From the NCBI RefSeq assembly GCF_000378605.1, contig NZ_KB905156.1:415209-479208 (forward strand): 64,000 bases of DNA. Direction: 5' to 3'. Origin of the DNA: Thioalkalivibrio sp. ALJ21 (GTDB lineage: Bacteria > Pseudomonadota > Gammaproteobacteria > Ectothiorhodospirales > Ectothiorhodospiraceae). Positions 18,506-26,637 of the stretch are shown here, piece by piece. The translations under genes were made by a program, and so were the position numbers. Position 1 is the first letter of the stretch. The number at the start of each line of letters is the position of its first letter. The notes under the pieces are model-generated. The model was not told the origin of the DNA, did not search any database, and was given only the letters and a program-made list of their open reading frames with translations.

Positions 18506-18521
18506 TGCACAGGGCGTGCCA
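18506..18521 (-). promoter_or_regulatory. Sigma54 (RpoN) promoter of the porin-glnK-amtB operon
   Basis: On the minus strand the sequence is TGGCACGCCCTGTGCA, which matches the -24/-12 consensus at 15 of 16 fixed positions and keeps the GG-N10-GC spacing. The predicted start of transcription is near 18495, about 40 bases before the porin start codon. Confidence 0.85.
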
Positions 18522-18583
18522 TATCGGGAAAACAGAGCCAGATCGGCTTTTCACAACACCTGTTGCGGTGGAACGACGCAGGC

Positions 18584-18633
18584 GCGCACAAAAGCGGTGC
18601 GCACTAAAAGCGCATACGCACCATATTGGGTCA
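18584..18633 (-). promoter_or_regulatory. NtrC-like enhancer sites for the nitrogen operon
   Basis: Two overlapping dyads are seen: GCGCAC-N7-GTGCGC (18584-18602) and TGCGC-N7-GCGCA (18598-18614). Both resemble the NtrC site GCAC-N7-GGTGC. A weaker half match, GCACCATATTGG, follows (18618-18629). They lie about 90-120 bases upstream of the predicted start of transcription, the usual enhancer distance for NtrC. Confidence 0.7.
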
Positions 18634-18706
18634 AAGAATGAGGAATCTGTGACCGGCCGCACGGCCGGCGTCGAGACGACCTACGGCAGGAACAGACGCG
18701 GAGGGA

Positions 18707-19072
18707 TCAGGCGGAGGCCGGGAGGGTGCCGCGTTCAACCACGATGCCGACCTCGGCCACACCGGCGACCGCACCGGGCTTGCCCAGCTCGATGCGCACC
18801 CACGGGGTGCGAAACTCGGCCATCAGGGCCTCCGCGATCTCCTCGGCCAGCGATTCCAGCAGCGCGTGGGGCTCGCGCGTGACGATCGCGCGCACGGCGT
18901 TGGCCACCGCCTCGTAATCGACCGTATCCGTGATCTCGCCCGAGTGCGCGGCGATGCGCGTGTCGGTGGCCAGCTGGATATCAAAGCGCAGGGGGCGCTG
19001 GATGCGCTGTTCCCAGTCATAGACGCCGACGACGGCATCAATGCGCAGATCCTTGAGGTAGATTCGATCCAT
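18707..19072 (-). CDS. folB: Dihydroneopterin aldolase
   Basis: The protein has 121 residues, as expected for FolB. MDRIYLKDLRIDAVVGVYDWEQRIQRPL is the family start, the Glu/Tyr pair and catalytic Lys lie within DTVDYEAVANAV and ELGKPGAV, and HALLESLAEEIAEALM is also typical. It cuts the side chain of dihydroneopterin in folate synthesis. It faces away from the amidoligase gene, with 111 bases between the starts. In many genomes folB sits near tsaD and plsY; here those lie about 43 kb away. Confidence 0.95.
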   Translation of the reverse strand: MDRIYLKDLRIDAVVGVYDWEQRIQRPLRFDIQLATDTRIAAHSGEITDTVDYEAVANAVRAIVTREPHALLESLAEEIAEALMAEFRTPWVRIELGKPGAVAGVAEVGIVVERGTLPASA

Positions 19073-19183
19073 CCCTTACCTTCGCGGTCCGGCCGTGGTG
19101 GCCGGCGCCTATCGTACTGGCTTGCCCACAGCAGGTACACCGAACCGTTATCATGGCGCGGCACCTTCCCAAGGACATTCCTG

Positions 19184-20176
19184 ATGCCCGAGCGCTTTCA
19201 CGATCTGCCCTGGCCAGACAATTCGGAAGGGTCACCCCGAAAGGTGGGCGTGGAGATTGAGATGGCCGGCGTCTCGCTCGAGCGCATGGGCGAGGCGATC
19301 CGCGCCGAATTCGGCGGGCAGGTCCGCTGTGAAAGCCCGTTCGTCGCCCGGGTCTGCGATACAGACCAGGGTGATTTCCGCGTCGAGCTGGATGCCCGGG
19401 TACTGAAGGACCGGGGATACCGCAGCCACCTGCGGCGGCTGGGGATCGAACTCGACGACTCCGACGAGGCCGCGCTGGACCGCTGGCTGGCCGATGCCGC
19501 CGGGCGGCTGGTACCGCACGAGATCGTCGCACCGCCGATACCGGCCTCGGCGCTCCCGCGCCTGGACCGCGTCCGTGCCGCACTGCAGGAAGCCGGCGCG
19601 CTCGGGACCGAGCGCTCGCTGCTCTACGCGTTCGGGCTGCAGCTCAATATCGAGGTTCACAGCACCGATGCCGCCTGGATACTGGATGTCCTGCGGGCCT
19701 TCCTGCTGCTGTACGAGATGCTGACGAATGCGGGCGAGATCGACCTGGCCAGACGCCTGTCTCCCTACATCCGCGCGTTCCCCGGCACCTTCGTCCGTGA
19801 GACCCTGAACCCGGACTTCCAGCCGGACCAGGGGCAACTGATCGACCATTACCTCGCGCACAACACCACGCGCAATCGGCCGCTGGACATGCTGCCGCTG
19901 TATGCCGAACTGGACCAGGGACGCATCGACGCGGCCCCGGTGGAACATGAGCTGGTCAAGGCCCGCCCCGCGTTCCACTATCGCCTGCCCAACTGCGAGA
20001 TCGACGATCCCGAATGGAGCCTGGCCCACCCCTTTAACGGCTGGGTCGAAGTGGAACGGCTCGCCGCAGACCGCGAACGCCTGGAGCGGATGGGCCGCGA
20101 GTACCTGGAACGCCCCAGCCAGGCACTGGGCCGCTGGGCTGACGACTGGGCCAGGAAGCTGCGTGGCTGGTTCTGA
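19184..20176 (+). CDS. Amidoligase-family enzyme (COOH-NH2 ligase superfamily)
   Basis: The protein has 330 residues from the ATG at 19184, which has AAGGA upstream. KVGVEIEMAGVSLERM is the opening of the amidoligase (PF12224-type) fold, which is related to glutamine synthetase and joins a carboxyl to an amine using ATP. Later conserved-looking blocks are FGLQLNIEVHS, LSPYIRAFPGTF and PFNGWVEVERLA. The family is known mainly from genome analysis and is predicted to modify peptides or amines. Its partner is the C26 glutaminase-like protein that overlaps it by 14 bases. The substrate is unknown; a gamma-glutamyl-type conjugate is a guess from the partner. Confidence 0.82.
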   Translation: MPERFHDLPWPDNSEGSPRKVGVEIEMAGVSLERMGEAIRAEFGGQVRCESPFVARVCDTDQGDFRVELDARVLKDRGYRSHLRRLGIELDDSDEAALDRWLADAAGRLVPHEIVAPPIPASALPRLDRVRAALQEAGALGTERSLLYAFGLQLNIEVHSTDAAWILDVLRAFLLLYEMLTNAGEIDLARRLSPYIRAFPGTFVRETLNPDFQPDQGQLIDHYLAHNTTRNRPLDMLPLYAELDQGRIDAAPVEHELVKARPAFHYRLPNCEIDDPEWSLAHPFNGWVEVERLAADRERLERMGREYLERPSQALGRWADDWARKLRGWF

Positions 20177-20987
20177 ACAGGATGCCGCGGCCCCGAGCGA
20201 CCACCCGCGGCCACGGCGTCCGGTGGTTGCGATCACCGGGCCCGACCAGGGCGGGGGCCCGGCCTGGCTGTTCACTGCGCTGGCCGTCTGGCGCGCCGGC
20301 GGTCGACCCCTGCGCGTACGCCCCGGCAAGCCCCGTCCCCAGCGGTCGTTCGACGCCCTGGTGGTCGGCGGCGGTGCAGATGTCGATCCCGAACTGTACG
20401 GGGAGTCGCTGCCTCAGGGCCCGAACCCCGAGGCCATTCGCGGCGCGGAACGCCGCCTGTCGCAACGACTGATCGGGTACCTGTTCTATCCCGCGCTGTG
20501 GCTGCTGCGGCGGATGTTCCAGTCGCACGGCGGCGTACTGGACGTGGAGCGTGACCGGCTGGAAAAGGCGCTGATCCATCGCGCGCTGGACGAGCACCGG
20601 CCAGTACTGGGCATCTGCCGCGGGATGCAGCTGATCAATGTGGTGCGCGGCGGGACGCTACAGCAGGATCTGGCGGAGTTCTATGTCGAGACCCCGCAGG
20701 CGCGCAGCCTGCTGCCGGTCAAGCCGGTCATGCTCGACGGCCGCAGCCATCTGGCCGAGATACTGGGCGCAGGCGCGATCCATGTGAACGCGCTGCACAA
20801 TCAGGCGGTGGACCAACTGGGCCAGGGGATGCGCATCGTCGGGCGCGAGAAGACGGGCGTCGTCCAGGCGATCGAGGCCGAACACGGCTGGTGTATCGGC
20901 GTGCAGTGGCACCCCGAATACCTGCCGCAGAAGACCCGCCACCAGCGCCTGTTCCGTGCGCTGGTGGCGGCCACCCAGTCGATCTGA
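20163..20987 (+). CDS. Gamma-glutamyl hydrolase / class-I glutamine amidotransferase-like protein (C26)
   Basis: The protein has 274 residues from a GTG start at 20163 with AGGAAG just upstream, inside the 3' end of the amidoligase gene. The catalytic triad is visible: Cys in LGICRGMQLINV, and His and Glu in GVQWHPEYL. FDALVVGGGADVDPELYG marks the PuuD-like (COG2071) group that cuts gamma-glutamyl amide bonds. A hydrophobic insertion, LIGYLFYPALWLLRRMF, lies before the nucleophile region and could touch the membrane. The tight coupling suggests it supplies ammonia to, or edits the product of, the amidoligase. Confidence 0.85.
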   Translation: MAGSEQDAAAPSDHPRPRRPVVAITGPDQGGGPAWLFTALAVWRAGGRPLRVRPGKPRPQRSFDALVVGGGADVDPELYGESLPQGPNPEAIRGAERRLSQRLIGYLFYPALWLLRRMFQSHGGVLDVERDRLEKALIHRALDEHRPVLGICRGMQLINVVRGGTLQQDLAEFYVETPQARSLLPVKPVMLDGRSHLAEILGAGAIHVNALHNQAVDQLGQGMRIVGREKTGVVQAIEAEHGWCIGVQWHPEYLPQKTRHQRLFRALVAATQSI

Positions 20988-22169
20988 TCAGGCTTCCAGG
21001 GCCCGGGCCGGGCCAAAGAACTCGAAGAAACAACGCTCGTCCGGCACACCCAGTTCACGCAGCTGCTGACGCACCTGCCGCATGAACGGCGTCGGCCCCA
21101 GGAAATACACATCGACCTCCGTGCGATGCGGGAGCCATTCGGCGAGCTTGTCCCGGGTCAGGAAGCCGGTCGCATCGGCGGCATCCTCGTTGGCAGGCTC
21201 GCTGTAGCAGAAGTACGGGCGCAGATGATCGTGCTCGCGCGCCCGCGCCTCGACCTGCTCGCGAAAGGCATGGACCCCGCTGTGGCGGGCGCAATGGATG
21301 AAGTGCACCCGGCGACCGGCCTGCAGTGCCGGGTCCAGCATGGCCATGGTCGGGGTAATCCCCACACCCGCCGAGATCAGGGCCAGCGGACGATCGCTTT
21401 CGCGCAGGACGAAATCACCGGCCGGCGGGGTGAGTTGCAGCACATCGCCCTCCTGGATGCGGTCGTGCAGAAAGCGCGATACCCGGCCTTCCGGCTCCCG
21501 CTTCACGCTGATGCGCAACCCGTCCGCACCCGGCGGGATGGAGAGCGAGTAGTTGCGGCGCAGCTCTTCGCCATCGATATCCACCTTCAGCCCGATGTAC
21601 TGACCGGGCTGGAACGGTGGGACCGGCCCGCCGTCCTGGGGCTCCAGATAGAAGGAGGTGATCTCCTCGCTCTCCGGCACCTTGCGGCGCACGACAAACG
21701 AACGCAGCCCGCGCCAGCCGCCCGCCTGCGCCTCGGCCTGCTGATAGGCATCCTCCTCGGCGGCGATCAGGATATCCGCCAGCTGCTGGTAGGCCGCACC
21801 CCAGGCCTCCAGCACGGCGTCGGTCGCGACCTCCTCGCCCAGCAGCTCGCGCATCGCCCGCAGCAGGCACTCGCCCACAATCGGGTAGTGCTCCGGCTGC
21901 ACCTGCAGCGACACATGCTTGTTCACGATCTGCCCGACCAGCGGGCCCAGGGCCTCCATCTCGTCGATATGCCGCGCGTACTGCAGCACCGCATTGGCCA
22001 GCGCCCGCGCCTGCTGGCCGCTCGCCTGATGGGCCTGGTTGAACAGGGGCCGTACCTCGGGGTAGTCGCGGAACATGATGCTGTAGAAGTGGCGGGTCAG
22101 GTCCTCGCCCCCGGATTCCAGGATGGGGACCGTCTTCTGGATGATGGCCTTGTGGTCGTCCGACAGCAT
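20988..22169 (-). CDS. hmp: Flavohaemoprotein, nitric oxide dioxygenase
   Basis: The protein has 393 residues, equal to E. coli Hmp. The globin part (residues 1-140) keeps Tyr29 (HFYS) and the haem ligand His85 (VNKHVSLQV). The reductase part has RRNYSLSIPPG (FAD site), GVGITPTMAML (NADPH loop) and the closing CFFEFFGPA. It turns nitric oxide plus oxygen into nitrate in the cytoplasm. AAGGAAG precedes the start. Its promoter closely matches that of the putative NO reductase operon 3.4 kb away. Its stop sits back-to-back with that of the C26 gene. Confidence 0.96.
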   Translation of the reverse strand: MLSDDHKAIIQKTVPILESGGEDLTRHFYSIMFRDYPEVRPLFNQAHQASGQQARALANAVLQYARHIDEMEALGPLVGQIVNKHVSLQVQPEHYPIVGECLLRAMRELLGEEVATDAVLEAWGAAYQQLADILIAAEEDAYQQAEAQAGGWRGLRSFVVRRKVPESEEITSFYLEPQDGGPVPPFQPGQYIGLKVDIDGEELRRNYSLSIPPGADGLRISVKREPEGRVSRFLHDRIQEGDVLQLTPPAGDFVLRESDRPLALISAGVGITPTMAMLDPALQAGRRVHFIHCARHSGVHAFREQVEARAREHDHLRPYFCYSEPANEDAADATGFLTRDKLAEWLPHRTEVDVYFLGPTPFMRQVRQQLRELGVPDERCFFEFFGPARALEA

Positions 22170-22202
22170 GTAGGCTTCCTTATGTTTTAATCGAGATGCA
22201 GC

Positions 22203-22251
22203 TTTATACGGGCGACTTGCGACGCCGTCAAATAATGGATACCCAATGCGT
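22203..22251 (-). promoter_or_regulatory. hmp promoter with upstream dyad (shared with the NO reductase operon)
   Basis: On the minus strand a -35 TTGACG (22226-22231) and -10 TATAAA (22203-22208) are 17 bases apart. Two bases before the TTTGACG lies an imperfect dyad ACGCAT-N5-ATCCAT (22235-22251), which fits the NsrR-type pattern ATGYAT-N5-ATRCAT at 10 of 12 positions. The -10 continues into AGCTGCAT, as at 25617-25675. Confidence 0.7.
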
Positions 22252-22397
22252 GTTTAAGGGCAGCCCCATGCAATACGGGGACCGCTATCCCGTCGATATC
22301 GCTCCGAAACACACCCGGACATCGGCTTGCCCTGGCGCCCGAACACCCGCGGCACACGAGCGGCCATCAGCGCATGGCCGGGCACAGGTGGGACCAT

Positions 22398-23018
22398 TCA
22401 TAGCGCCCGTGACAATTGACTCTGATCAAGAGTCTCGCCGGCGACCACCTGGCGGTGCCGATTGGGTGGCCCGAAAAACAAAAGCGCAAGGATTGCAGCC
22501 AGACTGATCGCCCCCAGCCCCAGCATGATGTTGCCCAGCATCAACTGCTCGCCCAGGAGATACGCATTGCACAGCCTGTCCGGGGCCTCGCGGTAGAGCC
22601 AGCCCATCACGAAGAACATGGCCGTACCCTTGACCCACAGCACGCCGCGCACCAGCAACGGGAGCCGGTGTGCCGTCAACCCCAGCGGTATCCCGGCCAG
22701 CAGCACGAGTGTCACGATCTTCATCCAGCCCGCCCCGGCCTCGAGTACGGCCGCATCCAGATTGCGGGGCAACAGCCAGTAGACGACAACGAACAGCGCC
22801 AGAAGGAGCCCCAGCACCCCGTACTCATCCAGGCGGGCAGCCCGGATGCGCCAGACCTCCGGCAGCGACCGGGCCATCAGCGCACCCGCCAGCACCAGCA
22901 GCGGGATCTGCACCAGCATGTGGCCGATCAGGCTGGCCTCGAGCCAGAGCCTCAGGGGCGTCAGGACGAGTACTGCCAGCAATGCCGGCCCCGCCCAGAC
23001 GGTGGACGGCCGCGTCAC
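22398..23018 (-). CDS. Six-helix membrane protein of the putative sNOR operon (Orf1-like)
   Basis: The protein has 206 residues. Six membrane segments can be placed, at about residues 9-27, 31-52, 68-87, 98-117, 124-144 and 161-182. No known domain was recognised beyond that. The GTG at 23018 gives a GTGA overlap with the SCO stop; a TTG one codon earlier is possible. Fourth place after a CuA subunit, a haem-copper subunit and a SCO protein is the position of orf1 in the norSY-senC-orf1 clusters known from ammonia oxidisers. An assembly or haem/copper handling role is likely but unproven. Confidence 0.75.
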   Translation of the reverse strand: MTRPSTVWAGPALLAVLVLTPLRLWLEASLIGHMLVQIPLLVLAGALMARSLPEVWRIRAARLDEYGVLGLLLALFVVVYWLLPRNLDAAVLEAGAGWMKIVTLVLLAGIPLGLTAHRLPLLVRGVLWVKGTAMFFVMGWLYREAPDRLCNAYLLGEQLMLGNIMLGLGAISLAAILALLFFGPPNRHRQVVAGETLDQSQLSRAL

Positions 23019-23626
23019 CAACGCGGCTCCAGGTAGGCCAGCACGTCGTCCACCGCATCGATGTCGTGAATCCCGGCCACGCGGGCGTCTGGCTCCACCA
23101 CGTAAATGGCACCGTTGTGCACGAAGTCCTGGCCGTCCGGGATCACCACCACCTGGAAGTGGCGCAGTAGGCGATCCAGGTCCTCTCGGGTTTTCGGGCG
23201 TGCGAGATGCCAGGCCTCGGGGTTAGCCGAGAAGCGCTCGCCATACTCGAGCAGGCGCGCGGCATCGTCGTTCTCGAGATCGAAGGTGATGCTGAGCAAG
23301 GCTACGCGCTCGCCCAACACATCCTCCGGCAGCGCCTCCTGGATGCGGTGGAAGCTTGCCCCCAGCGTGGTGCAGGCGTGGTGGCAGCCGGTGTAGATGA
23401 AATCCAGTACCACATACCGATCGCCCAGCTCGGCCAGGTCCAACTCCCCACCCCGCGCATCCTCCAGCGTCATCGCAGGCACCGGCGCCGGATTCTCGCG
23501 GGCGGCGAGACGGCGCGCCTCCTCCGCAGTAAACGCACGAAAGCCGTCGGTGGCCAGGGACAGGGTGGTAAAACCACCCAGCCCGAGGGCGATGATGGTC
23601 AGCCCGTAGATCGCATTACGCCACAT
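23015..23626 (-). CDS. senC: SCO1/SenC family copper chaperone
   Basis: The protein has 203 residues. One N-terminal membrane segment (about 6-25) anchors a thioredoxin-like domain. The copper-binding motif is in YTGCHHACTTLG (CxxxC), and the distal His belongs to the region FQVVVIPDGQDFVHNGAIYVV. SCO proteins deliver copper to the CuA site of subunit II, which is encoded two genes upstream. The gene overlaps the catalytic subunit gene by 11 bases and the next gene by 4, so it is part of one coupled operon. Confidence 0.9.
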   Translation of the reverse strand: MWRNAIYGLTIIALGLGGFTTLSLATDGFRAFTAEEARRLAARENPAPVPAMTLEDARGGELDLAELGDRYVVLDFIYTGCHHACTTLGASFHRIQEALPEDVLGERVALLSITFDLENDDAARLLEYGERFSANPEAWHLARPKTREDLDRLLRHFQVVVIPDGQDFVHNGAIYVVEPDARVAGIHDIDAVDDVLAYLEPRW

Positions 23627-25067
23627 TGTTCGCCACCCGCTTCAGTCCGAGGAAGAAACGCAACGCCAGCAACAGCGTTCCAAGGATCACCAGAGCCGCG
23701 GCAACCGAACCCAGCTGGGCATAGGCCGCCCATTCGGGCAGATGCTCGGCGAAACGTCGCGGCACACTGGACGCGCCGCTGTAGAGGAACACGGCCACCA
23801 GGGCCAGGCCGCCACCGGTAAAGGTCCAGAACCCCAACCGGTCGAAGAAGCCATCGCCCTCCGCCTGCGAACGGGTCAGCCACGCCATGAAGCCGAACAT
23901 CATCGCGACCACACCCAGCAGCAGATAGAAGTGGAAGTGGCCCGGGACCCAGAGGGTGTTGTGCATCACCGTGTTGACCACGATGGTCGCGTCGATGATG
24001 GCCGGGATCACGCCGGCCGCCCAGCCGAACACACCGAGGAAGACGAACCCGGAGGCGATATCCCAGCGGATACCGGAGCGGTAGACGTTGGTCAGCGCGC
24101 CCCAGGCCGTCACCAGCAGTACCGGCAGACCACTCGTGTAGGAGATCACCTGCCCCAGCACGTGCAGCGAGGTCGGCTGCGAGAAGTCCATCAGCAGGTG
24201 GTGCGGATAAACCAGAAGCACCATCACGGTAGAAGCCGCCCAGGCTGCCAGGAACACCCGCGATACCTTCCAGGGACGCCCGGTGTAACGGGGCAGGATT
24301 TCGTAGACCCCGATGACCGCCATGTAGATCGTGGCGTTGATGAACACGTGGCCGAAGAAGTAGGTCAGGTTCTTCGCCCACAACGAATCAATCTCGAACC
24401 CCGGCTGGTAGAGGTTGATCAGGCTCATGCTCAGAATCGCCGCGCCGGCCACGATGCCGAGGGTGTTCACGATCAGCACCATGGTGCTGGCCACCACCGC
24501 GGGCGGCGGCGGATCACCCGCCCGACCGAACAGCTGCGGAAGACCGAGCGAGCGGCCCAGCCCGCCATAGTTCGTGATCAGCGCCCGCGCGATATCGATG
24601 TACAGCAGCAAGAAGCCGACGCCGATTGCCAGCAGCCCGAGGAAGAACGACGCCGCGGCGGCCTGCGTCCACAGGCCCATCGGGGTCTGCGGCAGCGGGT
24701 AGAGGAAGGTCCAGGCGCCGGCAAAGCCGCCAATGAAGATGCCGCCCAGGATCAGCACCGCCCCCAGCAGGAACAGCGCCAGATTGAGCAGGAACACGCC
24801 GGTGGACAACTCCACATGACGACGCAGGAAATACCACATCACCGCGCTGGACCCGAGGGCCACCGCCCCGACCATGCCGGCACCATGCGCCGTCAGCACC
24901 TGGTAGAAGCCGGCGGCTCCCATCAGGTCCATGCCCGCCTGTTCCAGACGCATCAGCAGCCCAAAGACCATCATCAGCAACAGCACGACCACTGTGGTCG
25001 CCAGATAGGTAATCACCGCGTTGCGTGCGCCGCGCGGCACGGCCGGTTCCATCGTCGTATCACTCAT
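23616..25067 (-). CDS. Haem-copper oxidase superfamily subunit I, probably sNOR-type nitric oxide reductase (NorY-like)
   Basis: The protein has 483 residues and about twelve membrane helices. Haem and CuB ligands are present: His61 (TAHGAGMV), His240 (FFGHVFIN), His289/His290 (VYPHH), and His377 and His379 (PGHFHFYL). Oxygen-reducing A- and B-family enzymes carry a tyrosine four residues after the helix VI histidine (HPEVY). Here that residue is Asn244 (HVFIN), which argues against ordinary oxygen reduction. A CuA subunit, a SCO protein and a six-helix protein accompany it, the set seen in norSY-senC-orf1. Standard pipelines would probably label it cytochrome c oxidase subunit I. Activity is inferred, not shown. 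Confidence 0.8.
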   Translation of the reverse strand: MSDTTMEPAVPRGARNAVITYLATTVVVLLLMMVFGLLMRLEQAGMDLMGAAGFYQVLTAHGAGMVGAVALGSSAVMWYFLRRHVELSTGVFLLNLALFLLGAVLILGGIFIGGFAGAWTFLYPLPQTPMGLWTQAAAASFFLGLLAIGVGFLLLYIDIARALITNYGGLGRSLGLPQLFGRAGDPPPPAVVASTMVLIVNTLGIVAGAAILSMSLINLYQPGFEIDSLWAKNLTYFFGHVFINATIYMAVIGVYEILPRYTGRPWKVSRVFLAAWAASTVMVLLVYPHHLLMDFSQPTSLHVLGQVISYTSGLPVLLVTAWGALTNVYRSGIRWDIASGFVFLGVFGWAAGVIPAIIDATIVVNTVMHNTLWVPGHFHFYLLLGVVAMMFGFMAWLTRSQAEGDGFFDRLGFWTFTGGGLALVAVFLYSGASSVPRRFAEHLPEWAAYAQLGSVAAALVILGTLLLALRFFLGLKRVANNVA

Positions 25068-25073
25068 GACCGT

Positions 25074-25592
25074 TTACTCCGTGACGGTGAGTTCGGCGAC
25101 CATCGCGTGATGCGCGACGCCGCAGTATTCAAGGCACAGGACCTGGTAGGTACCCGGCTGCTCGAAGGTGTACTCGAGGATGTTCGTGTAGCCCGGCATC
25201 GCCTGGGTCTGGGTCAGCAGGGTCATGTCCTCGTCGTAGATGGCGAACCCGTGGTTCACGTCCTGGCTGGTCACGCGGAACTGCACCGGCTCACCGACGC
25301 GAAACTCGTCCTGCGACAGGTCCCAGCGCCACATGTGACCGGTCACGTTGACCGTCTGTACCCCTTCGGCCTCCGCGTCGGCGCCGTAGGGCATCAAGGT
25401 CAGGGTGTAGAGAAACACCGGCGTGACCACTGCCAGCAGAACCCAGAAGCTCCAGTCACGCAGGCGATAGGAACGGGCCGCCAGCTCACCGGCATCGACC
25501 GAGGCCGGCCGCGAAAAGGCGGCCCAGAGGAAGACGGCCGTGACCGGGACAACCAGCAGGATCGTCAGTAACAACGAGACGGATTGCAGCAT
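25074..25592 (-). CDS. CuA-containing subunit II of the putative sNOR (NorS-like)
   Basis: The protein has 172 residues. Two membrane segments (about 3-24 and 49-68) precede a cupredoxin domain. The CuA ligands are intact: His in VNHGFAIYD and the block CLEYCGVAHHAM with Cys, Cys, His and Met at the right spacing. The GHMWRWDL stretch corresponds to the aromatic electron-entry region of oxidase subunit II. The ATG at 25592 is preferred because GGAG lies 6 bases upstream; the ATG at 25604 is possible. It should take electrons from a cytochrome c in the periplasm and pass them to subunit I. Confidence 0.85.
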   Translation of the reverse strand: MLQSVSLLLTILLVVPVTAVFLWAAFSRPASVDAGELAARSYRLRDWSFWVLLAVVTPVFLYTLTLMPYGADAEAEGVQTVNVTGHMWRWDLSQDEFRVGEPVQFRVTSQDVNHGFAIYDEDMTLLTQTQAMPGYTNILEYTFEQPGTYQVLCLEYCGVAHHAMVAELTVTE

Positions 25593-25626
25593 CGCAAGCT
25601 CCATTTTGTTATAGATGCAATGCAGC

Positions 25627-25675
25627 TTTATACCGGGGCGCCACCGATGCGTCAAACGATGTATCTTCTATACAT
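25627..25675 (-). promoter_or_regulatory. Promoter of the putative sNOR operon with perfect upstream dyad
   Basis: On the minus strand, -35 TTGACG (25650-25655) and -10 TATAAA (25627-25632) are 17 bases apart. The dyad ATGTAT-N5-ATACAT (25659-25675) ends two bases before TTTGACG. The -10 runs on into AGCTGCAT. This is the same layout as at hmp (22203-22251), and the dyad fits the NsrR pattern ATGYAT-N5-ATRCAT at all 12 positions. Confidence 0.75.
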
Positions 25676-25717
25676 GTTAATGACGGGGGCCGCACGAAAG
25701 GCGATTGGCAGTGGTAA

Positions 25718-26629
<912 letters not shown>

Positions 26630-26637
26630 AGGCGTTT

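Noticed and set aside
18652-18668. GC palindrome CCGGCCG-CA-CGGCCGG after folB
   Set aside because: No T run and a two-base loop; too weak to call a terminator with confidence.
22416-22429. FNR-like box TTGAC-TCTG-ATCAA in the last codons of the six-helix protein gene
   Set aside because: One mismatch, and it lies about 220 bases upstream of the predicted hmp start of transcription, too far for usual FNR activation; it may be chance within coding sequence.
22196-22507. A 103-codon plus-strand frame between hmp and the sNOR operon
   Set aside because: It covers the hmp promoter and the end of the six-helix gene, and has no ribosome site or family motif.
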